This document shows, piece after piece, positions 7,771-15,075 of a stretch of DNA of 64,000 nt (its first letter is position 1; each line of letters opens with the position of its first letter). Where the stretch lies: NCBI RefSeq assembly GCF_029960785.1, contig NZ_JASBQE010000057.1, positions 1 through 64,000 of the forward strand. The letters are read 5' to 3'. The stretch comes from Polyangium sp. 15x6 (lineage in GTDB: Bacteria; Myxococcota_A; Polyangia; Polyangiales; Polyangiaceae). Below the pieces are notes generated by a model. It had not been told where the DNA came from. It saw only the letters and a list, made by a program, of their open reading frames with translations, and did not search any database. The position numbers were made by a program, and so were the translations under genes.

Positions 7771-8577
7771 ATGATGGGCCGTCTCTGTTGGTGCTGCCTG
7801 CTCTTGGCGCTCCCGTCGTGCGGCCAAGCTTCCACCCCGCCTGCCCCCGAGGACGAGCCGCCGGACGCCCGCATCGAGAGCGTCTCTGCGCCGCCGCCCG
7901 CCGTCCGCGACGACTCTGCCGAGGCGCGCACCCTGCGCGAGGACCTCGTCCGCGAGATCCTCCGCAGCTCGCCCTGGAGCGGCGCCACGTGGGACGGGCG
8001 CGTGCTCGGCGCCTTGCAAGCGACCCCCCGCCACCTGTTCGTGCCGGACGCACCCCTCGCCCTTGCGTACGAGGACCGCCCGCTGCCCATTGGCCATGGC
8101 CAGACGATCTCCCAGCCGACCGTCGTCGCGATCACGACGAACGCCCTCGAGCTCCGGAGTACGGAGCGCGTGCTGGAGATCGGCACGGGTTCGGGATACC
8201 AGACGGCCGTGCTCGCGCTCCTGGCGCGGCGGGTCTTCACGATCGAGCTCGTCGCGCCCCTCGGCGAGGTCGCGCGAGAGCGTCTCGAAGAGCTCGGTTA
8301 CTCCAATGTCGAGGTCTGCATCGGCGATGGATACGCAGGCTGGCCCGAGCAAGCGCCGTTCGATCGGATCCTGCTCACGGCCGCGCCACCGGAGATCCCG
8401 CGCGCCCTCCTCGACCAGCTCGCAGAGGGCGGGATTCTGGTGGCGCCGGTGGGCGGGGAGGACGAGCCACAGGAGCTCGTGCGGTTGACGAAGCGCAGCG
8501 GGCGAATCGCGAAGGAAAACCTGGCGCTGGTGAGGTTCGTGCCGATGGTGCCGGGCAACGCGAAGCCGAACCCCTGA
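7771..8577 (+). CDS. pcm: Protein-L-isoaspartate O-methyltransferase, lipoprotein form
   Basis: The 268-aa product has a signal peptide and lipobox (LPSC, Cys17), an acidic/Pro linker to about residue 45, and then a full PIMT domain: the family signature RHLFVPD...AYEDRPLPIGHGQTISQP in pieces, the SAM-binding strand VLEIGTGSGYQTAV, and a Rossmann C-terminus. PIMT transfers methyl from SAM to isoaspartyl carboxylates to start repair of aged proteins. Cytosolic PIMT is the rule; here the lipobox predicts placement at the cell envelope, where SAM is not normally available, as also seen in some other proteobacterial periplasmic PIMTs. The gene stands alone. Confidence 0.9.
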   Translation: MMGRLCWCCLLLALPSCGQASTPPAPEDEPPDARIESVSAPPPAVRDDSAEARTLREDLVREILRSSPWSGATWDGRVLGALQATPRHLFVPDAPLALAYEDRPLPIGHGQTISQPTVVAITTNALELRSTERVLEIGTGSGYQTAVLALLARRVFTIELVAPLGEVARERLEELGYSNVEVCIGDGYAGWPEQAPFDRILLTAAPPEIPRALLDQLAEGGILVAPVGGEDEPQELVRLTKRSGRIAKENLALVRFVPMVPGNAKPNP

Positions 8578-8865
8578 GCTGCCCGGACCGAGGAAGAGGC
8601 GGAGGAAAGGGCATCACGCACGCGGCGGGGGCCGGGACGTCAATCCCCGCTGGATCCGCGTCCTGCTGACGGCGGATCGGCGCCTCTGTCCCGTTCACCA
8701 GGGGGCTCATCATGCGCTCGGGAACCGAGCGTCCAATGACGGTGGCCGGGGCGGGGGGAGCCGCGGGAGCGGTACACAATCAGATTTCGCTTGCCGCCTC
8801 CGTTCCCGTAGAGGTTGAGCGGCCATGCGCGGGGCTGTCGAGGGACGGGGCCTCGAGAGGCGACC
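8578..8865. other. Intergenic stretch with degenerate repeat
   Basis: No gene is supported. Positions 8771-8812 carry the GTACACAATCAGATTT version of the motif seen at 3658 with a single CCGCCTCCG hexamer remnant. No terminator was recognised after the PIMT gene. Confidence 0.4.
8771..8812 (+). repeat. GTACACAATCAGATTT motif, hexamers nearly lost
   Basis: It matches the 3658-3718 copy for about 33 bp with two differences (an A to T in the motif and CCGTTC in the hexamer part) and then ends at a TAG. It shows that the non-hexamer cap is conserved independently of hexamer number. Confidence 0.55.
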
Positions 8866-9273
8866 TCAGGAAGGCGCTTTTTTCTCGTCGCGATAGGCCG
8901 CCGTCGCGACGTACCGAAGGATTCTTCCGCAATCGTGCGTGCTGGACCGTCCCGGGCAAGACCGCTCGCCTTCGAAGACGGTGCGGCGATATGCGAGCGC
9001 AGCGAGGAACTCGGCCGTCACGTCATAACCGCCATTTTCGCACCGCGGATCGGAGCACGGCAGCTCGAAGAGGGCGGGCGCCGATGCGATGACGACGCGC
9101 CGGATGTAGCGCGTGCCGCCGACGGCGGTGCCGCTCCTCGGCGTCTCGTCGATCGAAATGTAGAAGTCTTTCAAATCGGGAGCGTGCACGGAGAGCTTGC
9201 CTGCCGCGTCTTCGCGAGCCAGCCGCTCTGCATGACGGGCTTTGCGCTCGAGGTTCTTGCGGTAATTCATCAT
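8866..9273 (-). CDS. Conserved-type hypothetical protein with paired Cys
   Basis: The 135-aa soluble protein has a basic N-terminus (MMNYRKNLERKARHAER), a central beta-rich segment, and a C-terminal half with CSDPRCENGGYDVT and two further Cys (SCPG and HDCG). The four Cys could form a zinc site. No signal peptide. GC3 is high and the frame is consistent throughout, so it is very likely real. I do not recognise a named family. Confidence 0.65.
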   Translation of the reverse strand: MMNYRKNLERKARHAERLAREDAAGKLSVHAPDLKDFYISIDETPRSGTAVGGTRYIRRVVIASAPALFELPCSDPRCENGGYDVTAEFLAALAYRRTVFEGERSCPGRSSTHDCGRILRYVATAAYRDEKKAPS

Positions 9274-9460
9274 CCCCCCTCCATCGACGCGGGTTCGACA
9301 CTCATCGAGCGAGCGGCCGAAGCTGTTTCCTCATCTTTTGATGAAGGTCTCGGGGCATTTCAGCCATGGGTCACTTCTCGGCCGCGGACATGGAAAACGG
9401 CGCGGGCGCGGCTGCTCTTGCGAGCTGCCGCGGCCCGCGCCGCACGTCATGCTTTTTCGA

Positions 9461-9823
9461 TCAGTATCGGCCGCCGCCGCGACCACCGCGACCACCGCCG
9501 CCGCCGTAGCCGCCGCCACCGCGACCACCGCCGCCACCGTAGCCGCCGCCACCGCCGCCGCCGCCCGTGCGCGGGGGACGCTCTTGCGCCTCGTTGACCT
9601 TGAGCGCGCGCCCGTCGAGCATGAGCCCGTTGAGCTGAGAGATCGCGTTGAGCGCCTCGTGCGCGTTCCCCATCGTGACGAAGGCGAAGCCGCGGGGTTG
9701 CCCGGTCTCGCGATCGATCGGCATCGCGACCTCGCGAACCTGGCCGGCCGCGGCAAAGGCGCTCTCGAGCGAGGTCTGGGTGGTGCTGTACGAGAGGTTT
9801 CCGACGTAGAGACGATTTCCCAT
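9461..9823 (-). CDS. Glycine-rich RNA-binding protein (RRM)
   Basis: The 120-aa protein has one RRM at residues 1-80 with RNP2 LYVGNL (5-10) and RNP1 RGFAFVTM (44-51), followed by a Gly/Tyr/Arg tail (GGGGGYGGGGGRGG repeats). It belongs to the small bacterial Rbp/cold-inducible type. The RRM binds single-stranded RNA and the RGG-like tail commonly adds non-specific RNA contacts or self-association. It is a single gene. The repetitive tail codons (CCGCCGCCACC on the plus strand) make it prone to length variation. Confidence 0.92.
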   Translation of the reverse strand: MGNRLYVGNLSYSTTQTSLESAFAAAGQVREVAMPIDRETGQPRGFAFVTMGNAHEALNAISQLNGLMLDGRALKVNEAQERPPRTGGGGGGGGYGGGGGRGGGGYGGGGGRGGRGGGRY

Positions 9824-10215
9824 GGTGTTTTCCTGTGGCTTCTCAAAGCGTCCAGGGAGACGCCTTCACACCGACCGTTCGAAGAAGCCGCATCAAAGCC
9901 GAACGGGGTGTGCAGAGACGCGCGAAGCACCCAACTTGGGAACGTCACTCGCCTCGGCGCACGTTTGCGTCATCCAGTCTTCCGAGCGAGCCGCATTCTG
10001 GAAGAGGAGCGACGTGCCGAGAGCGAGCCAGAAACGTTTGCGTGTCGGCCGACAACTTACCTCATCGGCCGACCTTTGGCAAGGTGAAAGATGCTCGTCG
10101 CCCAAGATCATCCAGAGCGGCGTGCGTTCGCCCCGAGCAGGCGGGCGAGACGGAAGGGCGCGGGCCGCGTGTCGAGGGCTTCACGACACACCCAATGCCG
10201 CCGGGCCCGCGCTCC
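9824..10215. other. Upstream region of the RRM gene, no gene found
   Basis: This 390-bp stretch gives no coherent protein on either strand. The first 150 bp upstream of 9823 should hold the promoter and leader of the RRM gene. It is less GC-rich than most of the window. No cold-shock leader motif was recognisable by eye. Confidence 0.35.
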
Positions 10216-10345
10216 TGCAGAATCCTCGTCGCTTGCACGAAAACGCGACCGAACGATTACATTCCACGTGCATGAAGCCGTACTCGAGGATCCCGCCATG
10301 CAATGCGGAAAGCGCGTTGGAAGAACCCACGCGCGGTGCCATCGC
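10216..10345 (-). pseudogene. IS91-like transposase remnant with internal deletions
   Basis: Read on the minus strand the segment follows 624-923 of the larger remnant: the leader before the transposase start, then a junction to GILEYGFMHVEC, then FSCKRRGFC. About 165 bp and about 20 bp have been deleted in between. It ends where a CCTCCG hexamer tract (10358-10410) begins upstream. It is a dead fragment. Confidence 0.65.
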
Positions 10346-10356
10346 GAGCCCGCTTG

Positions 10357-10412
10357 CCACCTCCGCCTCCGCCTCCGCCCCCGCGGCGAGCGGAAGCGGA
10401 GGCAGAAGCGTC
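10357..10412. repeat. CCTCCG/GGAAGCGGAGGC inverted hexamer tract
   Basis: The tract reads as CCTCCGCCTCCG-type hexamers followed by GCGAGCGGAAGCGGAGGC, so its two ends are inverted relative to each other. It directly follows the IS91-like remnant and precedes the stop codon of the next minus-strand gene. Confidence 0.5.
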
Positions 10413-10417
10413 AGCAC

Positions 10418-11209
10418 CTAGCCCACCGGCATCTCGGCCGTCGGCTCTTCCGCCTTCTTCTTCGACCGTCGCGTCGCGCGGGTGGCAGCGACCGCCTTGG
10501 CGTGCGCCATCGCGTCCGTCAGCGGAGCGAGGAGCGTCCGACCTTCGAGGGACCGCTCGACCTCCCCCGCGGACGCGCGGCTCTCCACGTACTTGCGCAG
10601 CCGACCCACCACATCGAGCCAATCGGCCTCCGCGTCTTTCCCGAGATTCACGTGATGACCGGCCGTCCCTCGCGCCGAAGCCCGCTCGGCATAGGCCAGG
10701 TCGCTCTCGCCGACCGCGAATTCGAGGCGGTCGATCCACTCCATCGGGAACGAGATCCCGGCGAGCGTCGCCGCGTGCTCCGGGGCGCGCAGGATGGCGA
10801 GGATCCGGCGGATCTCGGCGTTTTCCTCGGGGACGCGCGCGTCGAGGAACGCGCGACCCGCGGGGAATGCGGCGGCGTGAATCGCTCGGACCGCGGCGAC
10901 GTGGGGCCCCTGGCGGCGACGGCTTTCGTTGCCGAGGTAACTTTCGATGTGGCAGGCCACGGTATCGACCTCGTCGTCGGCCTTCTCGACGCGGTCGGCA
11001 TGCGCGGCGCGCGCGGCGCTGGCGGCGTGTTTGCCGGCCACGTGGGCGTCGAGCCGCGTGGCGGTGGCGTCGAGCTGCGGGATGAACGCGTCGAGCGCGG
11101 GCTCGGCGGGGCCCATCTGGGCGCGGGCGACGAGGTTGTCGTGCAGCTTGCGGCAGATGGCGGCTTTTTCGGCGCGGGAGAGCTTGGCGGTAGAGGGATG
11201 ACTGGCCAT
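10418..11209 (-). CDS. Hypothetical alpha-helical protein
   Basis: The 263-aa protein begins MASHPSTAKLSRAEKAAICR. The ATG at 11209 is taken because the frame upstream runs into a tandem repeat. It is soluble, helical and contains no Cys-rich or catalytic motif that I can recognise; regularly spaced His and Glu occur in the central part (HVAAVRAIHAAAF). The C-terminus is Lys-rich. Function unknown. Its upstream region is occupied by the 43-bp minisatellite at 11375-11745. Confidence 0.7.
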   Translation of the reverse strand: MASHPSTAKLSRAEKAAICRKLHDNLVARAQMGPAEPALDAFIPQLDATATRLDAHVAGKHAASAARAAHADRVEKADDEVDTVACHIESYLGNESRRRQGPHVAAVRAIHAAAFPAGRAFLDARVPEENAEIRRILAILRAPEHAATLAGISFPMEWIDRLEFAVGESDLAYAERASARGTAGHHVNLGKDAEADWLDVVGRLRKYVESRASAGEVERSLEGRTLLAPLTDAMAHAKAVAATRATRRSKKKAEEPTAEMPVG

Positions 11210-11315
11210 GGGAAACACCTCGCTGGTTCCGGCGCGACGGGATGTCGCGCGGCGGGTTCGGGAGGTGTCATGGCAAGAGCCGTGCCCCTCCGGAATCCAC
11301 GGAAATCCAGGTCGA

Positions 11316-11383
11316 TGCTCCAAAACGGAGCGGGGAGGTGCTCCAAAACGGAGCGCGGGGTGCTCCAAAACGGAGCGGGGAGG
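11316..11383 (+). repeat. Three 22-23-bp units TGCTCCAAAACGGAGCG
   Basis: The unit TGCTCCAAAACGGAGCG plus a G-rich tail starts at 11316, 11339 and 11361. Each unit has a short CTCC/GGAG inverted repeat. The run leads directly into the larger 43-bp array. Confidence 0.75.
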
Positions 11384-11745
11384 CCCCAAAGTGAGGTCCC
11401 GGCGGTGGGAGTGCATCATGGGGAGCCCCCAAAGCGAGGTCCCCGCGCTCGGAGTGCGTCATGGGGAGGCCCCAAAGCGAGGTCCCGGCGTTGGGAGTGC
11501 GTCATGGGGAGGCCCCGAAGCGAGGTCCCGGCGGTCGGAGTGCGTCATGGGGAGGCCCCAAAGCGAGGTCCCAGCGTTCGGAGTGCGTCATGGGGAGGCC
11601 CCGAAGCGAGGTCCCGGCGCTGGGAGTGCATCATGGGGAGGCCCCGAAGCGAGGTCCCGGCGCTGGGAGTGCATCATGGGGAGGCCCCAAAGCGAGGTCC
11701 CGGCGGCGGGAGTGCATCATGGGGAGGCCCCAAAGCGGAGTGACC
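11375..11745 (+). repeat. Minisatellite with exact 43-bp period, about 8.5 units
   Basis: The marker ATGGGGA occurs at 11418, 11461, 11504, 11547, 11590, 11633, 11676 and 11719, always 43 bp apart. Each unit contains GGGGAGGCCCC (a GGGG/CCCC inverted repeat), then AAGCGAGGTCCCGGCG and GGAGTGC. Units differ at a few positions (for example CAAAG/CGAAG, GCGTC/GCATC). As 43 is not a multiple of three, all frames stay open by chance; it is not a protein. It lies between the divergent 11209 and CHAT genes. Confidence 0.95.
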
Positions 11746-11875
11746 CTACGCAACCGGAATTTGGGGTGACACTTTGCCGTGGCGAAAGGTCGCGCTCACA
11801 CCGGGTGCGATTCGCGAAGGCTTGGCGCGTGCAGGGCGTTTCTCCCGAGCGCCGGTCGTCGGTGTACGATGGGCA

Positions 11876-12609
11876 ATGGTCCGGATGCCGGGGGAGTCCT
11901 TCGACGACAGCATCTACAGCATCGAGCGGCAGCGGCACGAGGGCTTCGTTCTGTTTTTGGCCGCCACCCCGGGGGGACCGTCCGGATCGCGCTCGACGAG
12001 GAGGCGCGCGCGATCCAGGAGGCGCTGGAGCGCAGCCGGTTCCGGGACCGCTTCGAGCTGGTGACGCGCTGGGCGACGCAGCCCGACGATCTGCTCCGCG
12101 AGCTCGTCAACCTCCAGCCAACGGTGGTCCACTTCAGCGGTCACGGCGGCGGGGACGCCGGCGGCGAGCACCGGACCGGTCCGCGCAGAGAGTTCGTCGC
12201 AGAGCCCGCGACGGCCGGCGGCCGGGAGCAGGGTCTGGTCTTCCATCACGGCGAGGGCCGCGCCCAGCTCGTCTCGAGCGACGCACTCGCGAAGGCGTTC
12301 AGCGCAGCGGGGGCCTCGGTGCGGCTGGTGCTCCTCAACGCCTGTCACAGCGAGGACCACGTCGAGGTGCTGCGAGCGCACGTCGACTGCGTCATCGGGA
12401 TGAGCGGTTCAATCCACGACGTCGCCGCGCGGCGATACGCGAGCAGCTTCTACACCGGCCTCGACGCGCGTCAGTCGGTCGCGGCGGCACACGCCCAGGG
12501 GTGCGCCGCGATCAGTCTGGCAGGGCTGCCCGACGCAGACCTCCCGCGCCTCTGCGTGCGCGCCGGCGTCTCGGCAGAGCGGCTCGTTCTCGCCGAGGGT
12601 TGTCCGTAG
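11876..12609 (+). pseudogene. CHAT-domain (caspase-like) protein, one-base frameshift
   Basis: The first 32 codons (start MVRMPGESFDDSIY) lead to VLFLAATP, the normal first strand of a stand-alone CHAT protein. At a run of six G (11971-11976) the frame breaks, and the sequence continues in the next frame as GGTVRIALDEEARAIQ through the His motif VVHFSGHG and the Cys motif LLNACHSE to the stop at 12609. One extra G would restore a complete protein of about 245 aa with both catalytic residues. CHAT proteases act in bacterial defence and signalling. The break may be a true mutation, a sequencing error, or a phase-variable or slippage site. Confidence 0.7.
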
Positions 12610-12640
12610 GCGCGTGCAGCGTCTCTTCTGGGAGGCGCTT

Positions 12641-12802
12641 CGCCGGGGCTCTGCCCCGGGCCCCGCGGGGGCTGTCCGCCCCTCGACCCGGACCAGCGCA
12701 AGCGCTGGACCTCAGGGGGAAGAACTGCGCGATGCGCAGTTCTTCCCACAGGTCGGTGGCAAGACCAGGGACGGCGTTGCCGGTCACGGCGGTCTTGGTT
12801 GG
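12641..12802 (-). repeat. Hairpin-rich dispersed element, left part of a split copy
   Basis: This is one half (12641-12747) plus about 55 bp of central spacer of the 318-bp element described at 22239. Hairpins: CCGGGGCTCTGCCCCGG, GGGGGCTGTCCGCCCC, CCAGCGCAAGCGCTGG, and GGGAAGAACTGCGC pairing with GCGCAGTTCTTCCC. Compared with 59157-59472 the match, in reverse orientation, runs to GGTCTTGGTTGG at 12802 and then stops abruptly. The other half is found at 13505-13634. Confidence 0.85.
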
Positions 12803-12979
12803 GTAGTGGCGGGATATCAGCAAGAGTGGCTGGATACCGTCGCGGGTCCTAGAGCCGGCTATCGGCTGGCAAGCGCTCGGAATGACCGAAAGTGCATGAT
12901 TCCTATGGCGATGGTGTGCTGAGCGGAGCCACACGAAGGGGCACGAGTCTTGCGGCCTGTCCTTTTCGAGGAGGTCTCT

Positions 12980-13363
12980 ATGGGCATCTCGATACAGGCG
13001 AATAAGATCTGCATGAGCGCTGTGGCAAGTCTCGTCATGGCGTTTGCGTCTGGATCAGCCAGCGCCGCCGATCTAACCGGCTGCTGGTCTGTCAACGGAG
13101 GTGGCACCTACTATATCGCCCAGCATGGCTCATCTTTGTTTTGGATGGGGATGAGCGATGATGGAGGGCGTCAATGGACGAACGTCTATTACGGCACCAT
13201 CTCTGGCAACGCGATCACGGGGAACTGGTCCGACGTCCCGCGTGGCCGCAACGCCCTCTGGGGGACGCTCTCGCTTCACATCGACAATGATTCTAGTTTC
13301 TCCACGACAAGCCAGACGGGAGGGTTTGGAGGACTATCATGGAGGAAGATCACCTGCCCGTAA
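12980..13363 (+). CDS. Small secreted protein of foreign base composition
   Basis: The 127-aa product starts MGISIQANKICMS. A GAGGAGG site 5 nt upstream decides the start at 12980. A Sec signal peptide ends at about ASA/AD (residue 29/30). The mature part, about 97 aa, has aromatic and Gly-rich strands: FWMGMSDDGG, NVYYGTISGNAITGNW, DVPRG and a Cys near each end. I recognise the GNxW.DVPRG segment as a recurring motif of uncharacterised bacterial secreted beta-sandwich-like domains. Codon use (TCT, TTA, ATA, CAA) is much less GC-biased than in all neighbours, and the gene sits inside a split dispersed repeat, so it has probably been acquired. Confidence 0.8.
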   Translation: MGISIQANKICMSAVASLVMAFASGSASAADLTGCWSVNGGGTYYIAQHGSSLFWMGMSDDGGRQWTNVYYGTISGNAITGNWSDVPRGRNALWGTLSLHIDNDSSFSTTSQTGGFGGLSWRKITCP

Positions 13364-13504
13364 GCCGTGGATGGCAATGCCTCACGCCGCGTCGGCGCCG
13401 AGGCGTATGTCGATGAGTGGGGGCACGGCCGAGCACTCGTAGACAAAGCCGCGTGGGGGTCGTGGTCAAGGTGCGCCGAGTGGTCATCCTCCACCCTCCC
13501 GCTC
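13364..13504. other. Tail of the inserted segment, possible gene scrap
   Basis: This is the remainder of the foreign-looking insert between the two halves of the split repeat. On the minus strand a peptide GFVYECSAVPPLIDIRLG ending in a stop at 13386 looks like a real C-terminal tail but is preceded by a stop codon within 30 residues, so it is at most a fragment. No terminator was recognised. Confidence 0.3.
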
Positions 13505-13634
13505 CCCTTGCCTCGACCTGCTCGATGAACTGCGCATCGCGCAGTTCATCGACCCCGGGTCCAGCGCTTGCGCTGGTCCGGGTCCAGGGGTGGACAACCC
13601 CTGGTGGGGCCTGGGGCAACGCCCCAGCGCAGCG
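13505..13634 (-). repeat. Hairpin-rich dispersed element, right part of the split copy
   Basis: Reverse-orientation first half of the 318-bp element: about 17 bp of spacer, then CGATGAACTGCGC/GCGCAGTTCATCG, then CCAGCGCTTGCGCTGG, CCAGGGGTGGACAACCCCTGG in two arms (CCAGGGG and CCCCTGG), and CTGGGGCAACGCCCCAG. Together with 12641-12802 it makes one complete copy interrupted by about 700 bp. Confidence 0.85.
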
Positions 13635-13706
13635 GCCCCAATGGGCGCCGCCGCAGCTCGTTTGCTCTCGGCTGGACGCGGTCTCGAGAGTCCGATACGG
13701 GGGGCC

Positions 13707-15002
13707 ATGCGAGCCATCCGTCCTCCTCGGATCGTGGCCTGGCGCAGCGGTCGACGCCCTGTTGGGCCCTCGCTGCTCGGGGTGGCGCTCGCGCTGACGA
13801 CGGGCTTCGCCCTCGGTGACGAGCTGAAGAGCACAGGCCCCGCGGTCGAGGACGCGGCGGCGCGGCCCGTGCTCGTCCTGCTCGTCGCGAAAGGCGTGCG
13901 CTCGCCGCTCGAGGAGCGGGCTGTGACGCTCGTCGCTGCGCATGTCCGCTCCGCCGGCGTGACGTTGAAGCGGGTCGAGCGCCCCGTGAGCTCCCCCGAT
14001 ACGGGCGACCGTATCGCCGACGCGCGCGCGGTCGCGGATGACGAGGGCGCGAAGGGGGTGCTCTGGGTGGGGATCGGGAAAGGGGACGAGCTCGTCCTCC
14101 ATCTCCTCGAAAAGGAAGGCGGGCGCGTGTTTCGCCGCGGCGTCCCCGCGCCCGCCGGCCAGACCTCCGCGGCGCTCGAGGCGCTCGCGAACATCGCCGG
14201 CTCGGCCGCGGCGGAGCTGGTCGTCGAAGGGCACGTCGTCACGATGACGTCCCTGGAGGTCGCCGACCCCGCGTCCTCTCCCGCGCCCGCCGCCGAGGCA
14301 GCCCCGGTCTCCGCGCCGCCTCCGCCTCCGCCACCCCCTCCGCCACCCCCTGCCACGACGGCGCCTGCGCCTCGGGTGATGCCTCCGCCGGAGGCTCCCG
14401 CGCGGCCGAGCTTTCGGCGGCTGCTCCTCTCCGCGGGATATACGGGCGGCACCTTCGCGCGCGAGGCCTCCTGGCAGAGCGCCCTCGCGCTCTCCGCGTG
14501 GTGGGCGCCCGCGCCGAACGCGCGCGTCGGCCTCGGCTACGAGATGATCTTCGAAGAGTACGTCAAGGGCTCGAGCTCCGCGCTCGACGTCGACCTGTCC
14601 CGTCACCCCATCGTCTTCGGCGGCGGATATCGCTTCCTCTTCGGCGGCCGCTGGGACGTCGATCTGGGCGCGCGTAGCACGGTCGACATCGTCGTTCGCG
14701 ACCCGCACCCCGTTTCTTCTTCGGCTCCTCCTGCTCCCACGCCGCCGCCGCCGACCCCGCTGCGGCACGCGGTCGACGCGCTCGTGAGCATCGCCCCCAC
14801 GGTGGGCCTCGGCTTCCGGATCGTCGACCGGCTCCGCGTCGGCGCCTGGGCCGGCGTGGACGTGCCGCTGAACCGGCTCTCCACGACGAATCAGCCCCCG
14901 GTCGACCTCCAGACCGACCCGGCGAGGTTCCTCGGCGGCCTCGAGCTCCAGGTGGATCTGATCGAGCCCACGATCCCGCGTCCTGCCCGGGCGGGACGAT
15001 GA
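13707..15002 (+). CDS. Probable outer-membrane beta-barrel protein with N-terminal sensor-like domain
   Basis: The 431-aa product (start MRAIRPPRIVAW) has an N-terminal hydrophobic segment ending near residue 36, an alpha/beta domain to about 190 (PVLVLLVAKGVRSPLEERAV ... GVLWVGIGKGDELVL), a proline run (APPPPPPP) near 205-225, and a C-terminal 200 residues of alternating beta-strand pattern ending in an aromatic/hydrophobic strand, typical of a small outer-membrane barrel. The ECF sigma and TPR genes follow on the same strand (73 bp, then ATGA overlap), so the three probably form one envelope-related operon. Family unnamed. Confidence 0.7.
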   Translation: MRAIRPPRIVAWRSGRRPVGPSLLGVALALTTGFALGDELKSTGPAVEDAAARPVLVLLVAKGVRSPLEERAVTLVAAHVRSAGVTLKRVERPVSSPDTGDRIADARAVADDEGAKGVLWVGIGKGDELVLHLLEKEGGRVFRRGVPAPAGQTSAALEALANIAGSAAAELVVEGHVVTMTSLEVADPASSPAPAAEAAPVSAPPPPPPPPPPPPATTAPAPRVMPPPEAPARPSFRRLLLSAGYTGGTFAREASWQSALALSAWWAPAPNARVGLGYEMIFEEYVKGSSSALDVDLSRHPIVFGGGYRFLFGGRWDVDLGARSTVDIVVRDPHPVSSSAPPAPTPPPPTPLRHAVDALVSIAPTVGLGFRIVDRLRVGAWAGVDVPLNRLSTTNQPPVDLQTDPARFLGGLELQVDLIEPTIPRPARAGR

Positions 15003-15075
15003 CGAAAAAAAATGACCCGCTCCCGGGGGCGCGCGGAACCATGCGCCCGTGCCTGCGGGTGGAAAGTCGAGCTTG

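Noticed and set aside
11375-11745. CRISPR array
   Set aside because: Units are contiguous 43-bp tandem repeats without variable spacers and there are no cas genes nearby. The same applies to 27001-27387.
10091-12806. Very long open frames through 11.3-11.75 kb giving Gly/Arg/Trp-rich repeat proteins (units like ECIMGRPQSEVPA)
   Set aside because: The 43-bp unit is not a multiple of three, so all three frames show the same peptides in rotation. No start with RBS and no codon bias. It is a DNA minisatellite.
12803-13504. Attachment sites or target duplications flanking the inserted segment
   Set aside because: I compared both junctions by eye and found no direct repeat of 5 bp or more at the borders.
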